This document shows, piece after piece, positions 1 to 12,339 of a DNA stretch of 64,000 bases. Source of the stretch: Rhizophagus clarus (taxonomy: Eukaryota; Glomeromycota; Glomeromycetes; Glomerales; Glomeraceae); the NCBI GenBank assembly GCA_015698045.1, contig BLAL01000160.1, positions 1,302,001-1,366,000 of the forward strand. Reading direction: 5' to 3'. Positions within the stretch are counted from its first letter, which is position 1; every line of letters begins with the position of its first letter. The translations under genes and the position numbers were made by a program. The notes beneath the pieces were generated by a model that was given only the letters and a program-made list of their open reading frames with translations, did no database searches and was not told the DNA's origin.

Positions 1-1317
1 AAATTAAAAAAATTCTTAATAATTACCAGGTCTGTCCCAAAACCTTGTGCGGAACTGCCTATAATATCTTTCTCCTTCCGGGACCACCTTTCATTTCGCG
101 CACCATTCCTCCATTCACAGAAATTCTAAAAATGTTAATACTATTAATTTTTTATTTTTTTTATTTTTGTTTTTATGATTTATTATTATTTTACTAACAT
201 TAAAATTCCTGACCAAGTTTCTCCACTTTCTTTCTACCTGTTGGCCAGTGAACCTCACGCGGAACTGTCTCTGAATTCTTCGAGCTAGGCTCTCCCAGAA
301 TTCGGAGCGGTCCCTCCTGGGTATGTCATGGTAGTAGTTGTTCTTTCTCTTTTACATTATTTATTTAATTTTTAGATCAGGAAACATAAGAGAAAAAAAA
401 ACTAGAATATGATCAAAGTTATTTATTAGTTTTCATTTAATTTTTTACCTCCTATATCTTATTAAATATTCAGTTATTGCATCAGTCCAATTTGCGGGCA
501 TTTTAAGAAAAAGAATATATAATAATAAAAAATAATGGCAACAAATTTTAAGAAAAAGAATATATAATAAAAATAACGACAACAAATTTATTGTAAGAAA
601 AAAAAAATGAAACTTCTTTTTATAAACAATTTTTTATCACCTTGTATTATTATATTAATTACCCTTCAAGAACATTTACGTAAATTGTTCTAATTTCTCA
701 AATATGTCATGATTGTTATAATCTGTCTTCTTTATATTAATTATAATACAGATACGGATCTACAATACAATCAATCACAATGAACAAGTTAAACTTGACC
801 TAAAGTCAATTGTTATGATCGTGATTCCAAAATATCAAGATAAAGGTCTTCTTTTTAATTATATATCAAATCTAAAAAAGGTAAAATTTAATAATACAGA
901 TACGTAAATAAATAGTGTTTTTTATTTTGGTTTATAATAAGCTTTTGCCAATTATAGACTACAAATAAAACAATTACGGATCTACAATACATTACACAAA
1001 GATCTTGAGCGAACGAGTTAAACTCGAGTTGAACTCAAGTTCAACTTGAGTTCAAAGCGAACAATTTAAATTCAAAATAAAATATCCAAGATTAACAAAA
1101 AAGTTGGTAACGTTATAATGAAATCGGTAGTAAAACTTAATTTAATCATCTTTAATTAGGTATAAAAATTCTGATAAATTTAATAAAATCAGTGATTTTT
1201 TAATAATTTTATCAACTCAAGTTGAGCACAAATAGTGAATAATCAAGTTTGTGCTTCTTCGCTAATATTGACTTGTACATTCGATAGGTGACCGATTTTA
1301 TGGCTGATGTGGCTGAA
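1..1317. other. AT-rich spacer with short repeats, no gene seen
   Basis: No coding region is convincing here. A 17-bp direct repeat (TACGGATCTACAATACA) occurs at 753-769 and again at 975-991. At 1031-1053 there is a perfect palindrome with 11-bp arms (GAACTCAAGTT, one central base, AACTTGAGTTC). A related AACTCAAGTTGAG motif recurs near 1213. These look like remains of small inverted-repeat elements, but I could not fix element ends. Confidence 0.5.
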
Positions 1318-1737
1318 TATAATATTACCCAAATAACCAATAAAAATTGATAATTTTGTTGATCATGTGATTGCACGATCATGATTTAATAATTTATTTA
1401 TCGTATTTTTTTTTTTTTTTTTTCAAAAACTTATTCTCTCTCTCTCAAATTTTTACTTTATTGTTTTGTCTAAAAAATAAAGATAAAAGTATATTTTTTG
1501 TTGAAATTTCTTTTCCCATTATTATGTTATTTATAATATTACCCAAATAACCAATAAAAATTGATAATTTTGTTGATCATGTGATTGCACGATCACGATT
1601 TAATTATTTATTTATCGTTTTTTTTTTTCAAAACTTTTTTCTCTCTCTCTCAAATTTTTACTTTATTGTTTTTATCTAAAAAATAAAGATAAAGGTATAT
1701 TTTTTGTTGAAATTTCTTTTCCCATTATTATGTTATT
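1318..1737 (+). repeat. Tandem duplication, two units of about 214 bp
   Basis: The unit starting TATAATATTACCC at 1318 is repeated from 1532, a period of 214 bp. The copies share the run containing GTTGATCATGTGATTGCACG, a poly-T stretch, a CTCTCTCTCT stretch, and the phrase ending TTCCCATTATTATGTTATT. They differ mainly by a few substitutions and poly-T length, so the duplication is fairly recent. A third, partial and more diverged copy of the unit's right part lies at about 1812-1885. Confidence 0.85.
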
Positions 1738-2420
1738 CTTAACACTCTTATTAATATATTTTTCTAATGTATTTCTTCTCACTAACGTCCTAAACAATGT
1801 TCTATTATCGAGTTTTTTACTTTATTGGTTTTTCTAAAAAATAAATACAAAGGTACATTTTTTGTTGAAATTTCTTTTTCCATCCTGTTAACACTCTTAC
1901 TAATATTTTTTTATAATGTATTTCCTCCTACTAACGTTTCTACTAACAATGTTCTACTGTTAAACATTTTTTATTCCTTACTTTTACTAACACTTCTACT
2001 AACATTAACACTAACATTAATACTTATACTTTATATTTTTTTTTATTGACGTTCCTTTTCTACTTCTACTAAATTTCATACTAACATTAATACTAATACT
2101 TTCTAATGTAAAAATTTTTTTATTAACGTACCTTTTCTTTTGCTAACACTTCTACTAATATTCATACTAACACTTTTATTACTAACATTTTACTTTCTTT
2201 CAAATTAAATAGATATAATGAAATGAAAACAAGCAAATAAGTGAACATTAATTGTAAATTTGTGTAAAAAGTAGTGAATTTTTTTTATAATATTTTTTGT
2301 ATAATATTTTTTTTTATTATCGATTGAAAATATAAATAAAACTTTCAGTAATTACAATTAAATGAATTAACTTACTTTTAAATTACAATTGTATTTAAAT
2401 TAAAATCTACTATTATTAAT
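1738..2420 (+). repeat. Low-complexity CTAACAYT-rich tract and AT spacer
   Basis: From about 1740 to 2200 the sequence is a loose array of short words such as ACTAACATT, ACTAACACT and TACTAATACTTT. It is pyrimidine-rich on the plus strand, and the 74-codon open frame at 1825-2049 is simply its translation (a Leu-rich string). The rest, to 2420, is AT-rich with no recognisable feature. Confidence 0.6.
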
Positions 2421-2592
2421 GCCCCATAAATGCTATACTTTTCGGCTATCCGATATGTGTGAAAATTATGAAATTATACTTATATGGGTTCTTTGCTAGG
2501 AAAATGATCTTCTGAGAAATTTTTTAACTAAATTTTATTATTAAGCTCATTTTGATCTATTAGCTTTGAAAAATAAGAAACTATAAAAATCT

Positions 2593-2606
2593 CAATTTTT
2601 GGTAAA
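2593..2606 (+). repeat. Left target-site duplication of the LINE
   Basis: The 14-bp word CAATTTTTGGTAAA lies directly before the LINE 5' end and is repeated exactly at 11292-11305, directly after the poly-A tail. This fixes the element ends at 2607 and 11291. Confidence 0.92.
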
Positions 2607-2794
2607 GAAGGAAACTCTTTCCGGTCTCAGACAATACACACTCTGGACGCGGCGACAAGACCACTTTTGGTAACTAAAAGAGTTCACGACTAATAATAAA
2701 CTTTTATTTTTTCTTTTATTTTTACAACTAAAGCATAGGCACACACCCCACGGAAAGGTTTTACCAAGACTCACTTAAAGAAAACCAAAGAAAA

Positions 2795-5191
2795 ATGGAC
2801 TTTGAGTCCGCCTTTATAGGCAACGAAGAAAATTTTAAAGAAGCTTTTGCGAACAACACCAACATATCTAACTTTATTTCAAAGATAAAAAATTTTATTT
2901 ATTATAGTGATGTTGAAACGGCTATGAAACTTGGAAACAAAAACTTGGCAGGTGTTCTCTGGCTCGGCCGTCTTTTGGAGCGTAGAGACACAAACGCGAA
3001 AGCCGTTATTTTAGATACCAATATAAAATTGACAACAAAACAAACCCGGGTGTCACCAATCCCAGTTACACCAATCACAATCACGGATGACAACACATCG
3101 ACCGTTCATTCCCCGGATTTCACTGATAATCTTTCCTTAACGGGAAACCTGATGGCTGATCATTCCGGTCTCTACGGAAAAGACGAAGAAACTAACATTC
3201 ATATTCATAAGGATGATATTAATGAAGATAACCCTCTGCCGAAGTCATCAGAAACCAATACAATATCAACACAGCCTACGACTGAAACGGCGGAATCTAG
3301 CAGAAAACTTCACGGTGGAAAACTGAAGAAGGCCAAAAAGCGAACTCCACCGACTACCCTGACCACTGAGGCCAATAGTGACGACATAAAGGGACTGTTA
3401 CAGGCTTTACCCCCTCATCAATCGGCCCATGAAGTAAACATGCCCGTTCCTATGAAAGGTATCATCAATATACCTGCGGCCTTCAACCCCTCGCCTCCAA
3501 GTGAGGTCACATCTCCTATGGACTTGGATTTGATAGACTTGAATGCCTCACAATCACATGAGGATGCGAAACCAAAAACAGCCCACCCATCTGGTAACGC
3601 CCATGTCAACCCGTACATCCAAGACCTTAAATCATTATCAGAGGATACTTTTATGTTTAATTCCTCATCCAATGGCGCTCATGATCAATTGGCGGATCCC
3701 CCAGATAAAGAGGTTCCCGATGATCATCCAATCATAGTCTCTACAGCATTAGATAATCTGAAGATAATCTCAGATGACACGCCCTTGCCAAATCCAAATA
3801 AGGATCAACAATCAGAAACATTTTTCACACCGAAACACTCTTTTCTTCCAAATTGTCAACGAGTCTCTGAGGAATTTCACGAAAATGACTATGAAACCAC
3901 GATCTTACCGAATGGTAATTGGACTACTATCAAGAAGATTAAGAACCTCAAGGCGGTCCTCGATGCGTTAAAATCTTCTACAACACGGGGCTCGAATAAT
4001 ACGTCCATGCACGCTAAAATTGAGGAGGACGCACTTATCACATACGATGCTTATGTTAAACTTTCCGATATTGAAGAATATTTTGCAGTGGATAACAAAG
4101 TTGCATATGTAGAACTACTGACCCGAGATTTCAGAGGCTTTTTGGGCACTGAAATTAATAAAGAAGATAATGAAATTATAATCAAGAACTCATCTTACAA
4201 AGGGATGCTCCATATGGTCAGACTATTTAACCATAAATGTCGTTCACACCCATTCCTTAGAATGCATCAAAAGACCTATTTCCTTGTCGATGGCATGAGA
4301 GTGTCCTTGAAGGAATTTAAAATTTTGAATGTCCCAAAACATCTTTCCAGGAACACTATAGAACAAGCAGTTACGAAATTATTGGGCTCACGTCGATTTT
4401 TTATCAAGAAATCGGGTTTGAAACCTTCAAAGAACAACCCGGATACTATCACAGTTTTTATCACTGTTAAGGATTTGGATAAATGTAAACAATTGAAAGA
4501 TATATGGTCTATTGAAATTGATCGAATTTTGTACCGATTTGCCCCAGCCCATGCCAAAGACACTGATATTGTCTCGAGGAAGAAATACAGTGGCAAATTC
4601 GTTGGTTTTGATGATCAAACCACGCCAGCAGCGATACAAGAAGCGTACACGGCGCAGAACCCCCACCACGTATATAGGCAGTCAGATGATAAATTCATAA
4701 TAGAATTCTCCACGGAATGTGACCTTTTTAACGCATGTGCAATGACCGTGCATTTTAACAATTATTGAATTACAGGCTCGCCGCGTGATTACAATATCAA
4801 TTGGTCAGCACGAAATAAGAAATTAGCCAAGATTCCAACTATTAGACCACCTCCCCCGGATAAGCGGGTCTCAATTACTCACCAAGAAGATAGTCATCAC
4901 ATAGAAATCAGACAGGAGGAACATCACAAATTTTCTCACAATCCTCACAAGCACAATTTGAAAAACAAGCAATGCTTTTCTTCAAAGCCTACCAATCCGA
5001 AACCGCTACACAAACGAACCCCGCACTTCACAGGAGCAAATGCAGTTGCTTTAGACAAGCGTATCAATAGCACGATCATTACAAATCTGCCTTCTATAGA
5101 TATTTCTGATACTTCCGACACTTCTTCCTCCTCTAACTCTTTAACAAACCATAAAGAGCGGATCGTTGAGGGGTTGGCGAGTTTGTGCTAA
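2795..5191 (+). pseudogene. LINE ORF1 (nucleic-acid-binding-like protein), one internal stop
   Basis: The frame starts at ATG 2795 and runs to TAA-class termination at 5191. A single in-frame TGA at 4766-4768 cuts it into 657 codons plus about 140 more, so the ancestral protein was about 798 residues. The first ~360 residues are Ser/Thr/Pro-rich and look disordered, with a Lys-rich patch near residues 168-185. Residues ~400-650 look globular, with two successive alpha/beta stretches (one around 'FKILNVPKHLSRNTIEQAV', one around 'KYSGKFVGFDD') that resemble RRM-type folds seen in many LINE ORF1 proteins. The tail after the stop is Pro/Lys/His-rich, then Ser-rich. ORF1 proteins normally coat LINE RNA. 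The RRM reading is inference from pattern, and no CCHC knuckle is visible in ORF1. Confidence 0.8.
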
Positions 5192-5238
5192 TAGCACACC
5201 CTCCCCAACCAACTTGACTTTCCGGGAACCCTGTCTCT

Positions 5239-8200
5239 TTGGCAACGGAACCATCGGATCAAGGTCAGAATCTGGGCTTATTGGTTCCACAAGACAACAA
5301 CACGACCTCACTCATTTCCCCTTCGCTTAATCGAGAAATAGACACTTTTTTACATAGAGCAAGAATAATATTTAATAATAATAATTTAGATTGTATGGAT
5401 CATAGCATTAATTTTATTAATTTAAAGATTGGTTTCCACAATATCAATGGGCTAGCATCTGATCCTGATAAATTGAAGTTTTTATTAGAATGGTGTCATG
5501 CCAATAATTTTGATTTTATGGGGATCGCAGAAACCAATTCACATTGCATCAATTTACAACACTTTATCAAGGATACTTATGATGATTGTTTGTATGATTT
5601 AGCAGGATCTCTGAAAAGCATTATAAAACCTAAAGGATCAGGAGTGGCTCTACTGATCCATTCAAAATGGCAAAAATTTCATTTTGACACGAAAATTTTT
5701 TCACCTTATCTTATGGTCAGCAAGTTTGGGACAAAACACCGTCAATTATGGATTTGGGTTTATTACCTTCCTCCTACCGATAAACAGACATTACGAACAT
5801 TCGAACAAATCATGAATAATACTACGTCAGATTCGCATATCATTCACATATAGATGGGAGACACAAACTGACATTTCGATCATCGTTTAGATGTCCACCC
5901 GTCCACATCAGATAAAAAAGAAGATATACCTTTATGTTTTCATCATCTTAATTTAATTGATTCTTTTAGATTTTTGAACCCTGAGGCAAAGGAATTTTCT
6001 TGGCACTGACGATCGCAAGACGATACTCTCAGGATTGATACACGCATTGATCACATTTGGATATAACGTCACATTACCCCGTCTCTTAAATTTGCTCATC
6101 ATTACGATGGACACATCCTGACAGGAAGTGATCATGATATTGTCGTAATTAATTTATACTTACCCGATATCTTCCCTATAGCATATAAGCACACGCAGCC
6201 AATAACCTCTCATGATCCGAATTTCAGGGAATTATCGATTAAAATGGAAGATATCACATCAGAGCATTGGACTCTTTTTGAAGCTCATATTTTGGACTCC
6301 GCACATCGATTTGCACTACTTATTAATGCGCTCCACAATATTGCGAATACATCAGAACCAACAGACCACCCACAAAGAGCTCTGGATACTATTAACAACT
6401 GTTGGGCGGACATAAAGGACATTCTTATGTCAGCGGCAGCGCACACCTTACCCTTGAGGAAGCGGAATACAACTCACCCAAGATTGAAGCCGATGGATAA
6501 ACCGGCTGATATGAATAAATTGGAAAGACACACTGCTAAACTTTTTGTTTTCCTTCATGAAATTTACCAATATCAAGTTACCACCCCTCATGATCCGGCA
6601 GCCTTTTCCTGACTCAAAGATAGATGGGAATCTCAGATCTTACTATTTAACAAGGATTATGCTGATGACTGAGATCTTCAATTTGACAGTTCTTTCCTTC
6701 CGGATTTTCCAGATTGGCTCGATCAACTCAATAAGGTCGCTCACAAAAGGAAAAAGGCAGAACGGAAAGCTTTTAATTCTTATCAATCCAACAAAATCAC
6801 GGCGGCCATTGAAGCTCGATTTGCAATCATTCAATCTGATCAGACCAGATGGATTTCCTCGTCATTAGATTGACGCAAATCAAACGTCTCAATTGACCGA
6901 CTTATGGTCACATCGGAGGATGGGCTCCAAGAACTTTTACTGCACCCGGACGAGGTCAGACAAGCAGCCACGAATGCATATGTTTCTCAGTTCAGAAAAC
7001 GAAACTCCCAGATTGACTCGCTCGATGCCCACCCTATATGGAAAAATGCTTATGAACCAATATTAAAAGCCGATGAGCACATTTATGAGTCAATAGAGAA
7101 AAATTTTACTCTACCTTTTTGGATCACTATATTGCAGAATATTAATAAAAACTCTACTCCTGGCACTTCGGGCATTACTTATCAATTAATGTGTCACCTT
7201 CCCCCTACTTTTGTAGAAGTTATTCTAGCACTTTATCGAACTATTTTCTTAACTGGATTAGTCCCCGCGGATTGGAAATTTTCGACAATTTTCCGATTCC
7301 TAAGCCAGAGAAATTTGAATACAATATGGCCAATGTCAGACCAATCGCTCTCTTGGAAGTAGTTAGGAAAATTTTTACCAAGTTTATCAGTACGCAACTC
7401 TCTGATATTTTACAGGACCACAATGTTCTTTGCTATGCTAATTATTGTGGACTGAAAGGTGAATCCATGGCGTCCCCCATTAGATTAATTAACAACCTCA
7501 TAGAAGACGCCAAAGAAAACTCTAAGGAACTCTGGATTGTTCTTCAAGATATTTCTAAAGCCTTTGATTCTATCAGTTTGGATTTTTTAGATCTTGCATT
7601 AAAACGAATCGGTCTACCCAGTCACGCAGTAAACTGTATCGTTAACCTATTTAAGGGTAGAACTGTTCAAGTAGCTACAGCCTTTGGACCGTCACCCTCT
7701 TTTCAAGCTGCGGATGGTATAGATCAAGGGGATAGTTTGTCACCCCTACTTTGGAGAATATACTATGATCCTTTACTAGCCACTATCACAGCTCTACCAA
7801 CGAAAGGCTATAACATGGAATGCGTCTGGCCACATAACCCGCGGGATCCCAATACATGGGAAACTTTTTCACACAGAATCGCAGCATCGGCTTATATAGA
7901 TGATACTGCATGGATCGATTGTACACGGAACCGAATCCAACATACACTGGACATGGCGCGAAGTTTTTATGAATTGGTTGATATTAATATCAATCATAAG
8001 AAGTGTGAATTGATCGTCATCAATCCCTCATTGCCTAGACCTTTCCTCTCAGTTTCTTTAGGGACTCATGAAAGGGACACTATTCACCCAATCCAAACTG
8101 AAACTCGGTACCTTGGGATGTGGATTTCCCCAAAAAACACTCGATCCCTTACTAAACAACGCTTAAGACGCACTAGGGACGAATTTTTACATACTATTCG

Positions 8201-11038
8201 ACATAAAAAACTTTTTCTCGCGCACGTTGTTTATTTGATTAACAAGGTGCTTTATCCTAAATTGATCTACTTAAATCAACTTACTACCTTCACCAAACCG
8301 GAATGGGACGCTATAGAACGACCTATTCTAGCCTTTGTCAAGCACACTATAGGAGTTCAACGTTCCTGCCCCAATTCGGCACTATACCATGAAGGCATTG
8401 TTGGGCTTCACTGTTTATGGATGGTGGTTTCTACTGCCGGCATTATGAACCTATGCACGGTGTTGAATGATCACAATGACGCTACTTTCACCACTTTGTT
8501 AAGATTAAGGCAGGCGCAATTACTGATGAAACTACCTGATTGTTGCTTTAGCGTTCATTCGCGTTTCAGATCACTGTACATGGCTGCCAGCCGCTCGAAT
8601 TTAGCTTTATTTTATTTATTACTGGCATCGGATCTTCACATCAACATTAAGTTAGACCAGATAGATAGGTTAAATTTTAGTATCAAGAATATTGAATTTC
8701 TGCTTTTGGACATCTGGTCGAAATCCTATAACGCGGCATCAATTACGCGTATTAATAATAAGCACAGTCAATTTCCTCTGGTGGACCTATCTCAATTGAT
8801 CGCGGGCGACGGATCATCATTGATGACCTGGAAACAATATCGCACTTTAGCAGGACTCTCAAGAAAGGGACCCAAAGCTAAATGGTTCACTCAATTAGAA
8901 CGTTCTGTTTTAGCGTCTTCTGACTCTAGATACCTCTTACCTGAATACCGCTCGACACAATCAACCTTTTATATTACCAGATTCCTTAAGCCACCTTCAC
9001 AGGATGGTCGTCAAAAGGAATGGGTCACTGTACAGTTGGATACCGCCTGGCTCATAGGATGAATAACAAATAAATGTTTTAATGGGTGCAAAGGATTATA
9101 TGCAATTGATTTATATAGAGAAGTGTATTATGACCATAGTTGCAATTGCTCTTTTGTCAACGATAAGGATACACATACTGTAGTTTGGCCAAAGCACTCA
9201 CTTATTATGTTTCAGTTGAATGTCACCTTTTCAAATGCACAAGAAACTCCATATTGGATCATTCATTCTCCCCTTTGGTTCATTGGTTATGATCAGAGCA
9301 CTTTTAATGATTACATCGCAATTTTAGATGGCGATTACCACCAACCACATGGAGCTCGTACTTCCCGCCATGAACCTATGGATTGTCTCATTTCCATCCC
9401 ACACGATCAGAGGGATGACAACATATGGATCAACCGTTGGATTGGATCCTCGGATGATAAAGATCATCTCATTGAGATTAAAGATAGCCTAAACAGCGTT
9501 AATGAATTATCATTTTATACTGATGGATCTGTACAAAATGGCGTTCCCTCACATTTAAGATAACGTTTAGATGATTGCTTGGACCATCGATCCATGGTTA
9601 TAAATCAAGGTGCTGTGTTTGTAGAGACATCTTCTAACTTACAATTTTTTATACGATTAGTGAACTGGCCGTCGTCCATCAGGGCGGAACTTTTTGCAAT
9701 ATTATTGGCTTTATTGGTTTGTCCAAGGGATTGTAGGGTTAAGATTTACACAGATAGTAATTGTTCGATTTCGACAATTACCCGATTTTTACGTTCTCGT
9801 AGTAAATTTTGTTCTCGTGGTTTTAATAATTCACTTATTTTAATTTATATTGGTTTATTAATTAGGGATAGAAATTTAGATTTAGAATTAATTAAGGTTA
9901 AAGCTCATGCGGGTGACCCATGGAACGATTTAGCGGATGAATTGGCAAAAAAGGGGGCGGCTCTTAGTACATATCATCAATTATCATTTAATTTTGGGTC
10001 TCAGGCTTGCCGTTTCAGCCCACATTTTGAAGATACTCCGATTGAACAAAAATTAAGAAATTTCCTCAGCACTATAGGCACGGTTCAGAGTTGTAGTGAA
10101 TGGAGAGACTTACGAATTAACGAAGATGCTTTCATTCAGCGATCGATCCAGTACCAATGGGAAGTCACTTGAAAGCTATACAGCAAGTGAAACATTTCAG
10201 GTGCACCTCTTTTAAGAGGAATTCTCTGTGGAGTTTTATTATCAAAATCCTTCACCACCAATTACCAGTTGGTCGCTGGCTTCGTAAACGCAAACCTTTC
10301 CTATACCGAGATTTTCATTGTCAGTTCTGTAACAATGAAGCTGATGAAACAATATCCCATTTGATAACTTGTCCTAATACGGCGCCTTTGCGACAACAAA
10401 TATATGAAGCACTCCGGGCTTTTCTCTCCTCCACACTTCCTCAATTTTCAGACTCGCTTTCTTCGGCTAATTTAGTTAATAGCGAGATCAATGGATGGAT
10501 CGGTACTTCCATACAGTCTCCACGATTTTTGGATTTACTCACATGCGCAGCCGACAGGAAAATGGATTCTACACAATTCACATACATACAACAACGCTTT
10601 AAATGGTCACGCCGCCACACAGTTTTATTTTGTGCTAAATTATTGGTCAAATTAATTTGGCTTTTCAGATCAATCATTTGGCTCCCACGATGCGAACGCA
10701 CGGTGGAATGGGAAAAGCGCAATGGCATCTCGCAAAAGGACAAAATGTCCTCTCTTCCGGTTTGTAAATCGCGAAAACAATCTCCCCATCGGACACCAGG
10801 TGATGACTCTCCCTCGGACACCTTAATTTTGGATGATCCATACTTGGCACCACCTTTGAAACCGCCCATCATTACGAGTAAAGAACGATTTTTGAAAGCG
10901 CTTGATCGTACGTTTATACAGATGCGGGCTTTAGTTCACTCAGGTAGTAGTTTTTCGTGGTTATTTAAAAAATTGCCGGGTTTTTATAAGGTTGATTTAT
11001 TAGGAGACGGTGATGGTTTATTGATGATTAGTTCATAG
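5239..11038 (+). pseudogene. LINE ORF2: endonuclease, reverse transcriptase, RNase H, zinc knuckle (broken)
   Basis: Parts in order: APE-like endonuclease (about 5420-6160: NINGL, GIAETN, GDTN and the terminal SDHD motif near 6131); reverse transcriptase (about 7040-8200: motif A 'QDISKAFDS' at 7546, motif B 'GIDQGDSLSP' at 7720, motif C 'AYIDDTAW' at 7891); RNase H with its acidic residues (YTDGS at 9518, ELFA at 9688, IYTDSN at 9743, LADELAKKGA at 9930); and a Cys/His cluster C-x2-C-x9-H-x3-C near 10319. The gene reads in frame 1, then frame 3 after a one-base loss near 7290, then frame 2 after another near 10157. In-frame stops are at 5851, 5869, 6007, 6064, 6610, 6670, 6871, 9060 and 9561. 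The start is uncertain: no ATG opens the frame near 5239, 47 bases after ORF1 ends. Confidence 0.9.
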
Positions 11039-11291
11039 GGTTAATTTATAGTTTATTTTATTTGGTTTAGTTTATTTTATTTTATTTTATTTGATTTATT
11101 TTGTTTATAGTATTTTGTTTTAGGTTAGAGTTTTTTAGGTTTTATTCGTTTATACTTGATAGTTTTCTTTGTTCATGGGTCACACTTAGCTGAGCTGGGG
11201 GGGTTATTTCGGTGTTGTATAAAATATTTGTTTTCGAATATTTAACAATAAAAATAACATGACCTTTGAATTAAAAAAAAAAAAAAAAAAA
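11039..11291 (+). other. LINE 3' untranslated region and poly-A tail
   Basis: After ORF2 the sequence is T-rich with TTTATTTTATTT repeats. It then has a GC-richer block (ACTTAGCTGAGCTGGGGGGG, about 11187-11206) that could fold as a small hairpin around AGCTGAGCT. An AATAAA-like word (AACAATAAAAATAAC) precedes the A run. Such a 3' block is the usual recognition site for the LINE reverse transcriptase, which is an inference here. Confidence 0.7.
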
Positions 11292-11305
11292 CAATTTTTG
11301 GTAAA
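11292..11305 (+). repeat. Right target-site duplication of the LINE
   Basis: Exact copy of the 14-bp word at 2593-2606, directly after the poly-A run. Confidence 0.92.
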
Positions 11306-11359
11306 AAGTTCTCAGAAGGTCATTTTCCTAGCAAAGAATCCATATTTCAAATACAAATA

Positions 11360-11670
11360 AGATACATATCGGGTATATATAGGATACTTATTAGTACTAT
11401 CCGATAAGTGTATAATATCTGTCCGATATTTTTTTAAAATATATCGGGTACCCAATAAATCTATGATATGTAACCGATATTTAACTACCCAATATGTATG
11501 AGAAATGTACCCGATATGTATGTTATATGTCACCGATTTTCTGCATCTGACGGGTACATATCTGGTACCCGATATGTGTAGTATTATTAAATAGCATACA
11601 CATATTTCACACATATCGGGTACATATCGGGTAGCCGATATGTACCTGATATATACCCGATAGCATCGAT
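11360..11670. repeat. Array of short ATATCGGGTA palindrome-like motifs
   Basis: The right arm of the host element is packed with copies, in both orientations, of a word close to ACATATCGGGTAC (for example near 11371, 11441, 11508, 11566, 11608, 11621, 11634 and 11652). The spacing is irregular. The 129-codon minus-strand open frame across 11312-11701 is just the translation of this array (repeated Y-I-x-T-R-Y-V-P) and should not be called a gene. Dense subterminal repeats of this kind commonly serve as transposase-binding sites in DNA transposons. Confidence 0.7.
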
Positions 11671-11701
11671 TTTGACCAGTGTAATTTAAAGAAATGCTCA
11701 T

Positions 11702-12339
11702 TTATTGTAATTATTTTAGTAGATCAATATAATTAACTGCTCCTGTCACCATGCAAAATAACATATAATATTAAAACACAACTTCAAATAATAATTGATC
11801 ATAAATATATTCTTGATTTGACTATAAGAAAGCTTTTAACAGGTATTTTATAATAATTTAATATATAATTTTAAATAAAATTAATTATCAATAGACTTAT
11901 TTTTGTATTTTTTTTTATAATTACAAATAAGATCTATGATTAAAAGTTATTTAAATGGAAAAGCATTAAGTAATCTACATCTATCATTAAATAATTAATC
12001 TAAAATAAATTATTACATTGAAAAAATCCAGTGTTCTCAACATCCATTTAGTCAAAATGTATTAGAGTTATACATGAATTTATGAGACATGAGAAAAGTA
12101 CAAATCCATATATTCAATCAATTCATGGGTATTATTTATTATTACTAATTATTTTTTATTGTAATAAAATATTGAAAACTTTTTATTATTCACATTGTTT
12201 AGGTTTTTTTGATAATAAGCAATATATTGTTTTATATGCTACTAAACAATAACTTAAAGCCATTTCAGAATTAATACATATGAAAATTGATATGAAAAAA
12301 GTAAGTTAATTTTAAATTAAAATTTTTTTAGAAAAAAAT
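11702..12339. other. AT-rich spacer, nothing recognised
   Basis: Very AT-rich, with many stops in all frames and no repeats or motifs that I could support. Confidence 0.5.

Larger units (their letters stand above)
2607..11291 (+). mobile_element. Full-length, inactivated non-LTR retrotransposon (LINE)
   Basis: This 8,685-bp element has a short 5' leader, two consecutive open frames, a 3' untranslated region and a terminal A run (11274-11291). It is flanked by an exact 14-bp target-site duplication. ORF2 encodes, in order, an APE-type endonuclease, a reverse transcriptase, an RNase H and a Cys/His zinc knuckle. This is the layout of fungal Tad1-like and related I-group LINEs; the clade assignment is inference. 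The copy is dead: it carries one stop in ORF1, nine in ORF2 and two frameshifts. The intact TSD and complete 5' end mean it inserted as a full-length copy and decayed in place. Confidence 0.92.
2421..11680. mobile_element. Palindromic DNA element that hosts the LINE insertion
   Basis: The bases left of the LINE (about 2435-2592) and right of it (about 11306-11675) are inverted copies of one another. GGTTCTTTGCTAGGAAAATG at 2488 onward is matched, as reverse complement with one mismatch, by the CATTTTCCTAGCAAAGAATCC region at 11321-11341. The match continues inward (TTCTGAGAA versus TTCTCAGAA) and outward (CCGATATGTGTG versus CACACATATCGG, and ATGCTAT at both outer ends). Without the 8.7-kb LINE this would be a foldback/MITE-like element of roughly 0.55 kb. 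The right outer end reads GACCAGTG followed by TA, which suggests a Tc1/mariner-type end. I could not find a matching left terminus, so the outer limits are approximate. Confidence 0.6.

Noticed and set aside
4766-9062. Reading TGA as tryptophan (a changed code) to explain repeated TGA stops in the LINE
   Set aside because: TGG is used freely in the same frames, TAA and TAG stops and frameshifts also occur, and the nearby nuclear genes use the standard code. CGA-to-TGA decay explains the pattern better.
11312-11701. 129-codon minus-strand open frame
   Set aside because: Its Y-I-x-T-R-Y-V-P repeats are the translation of the ATATCGGGTA array, not a conserved protein.
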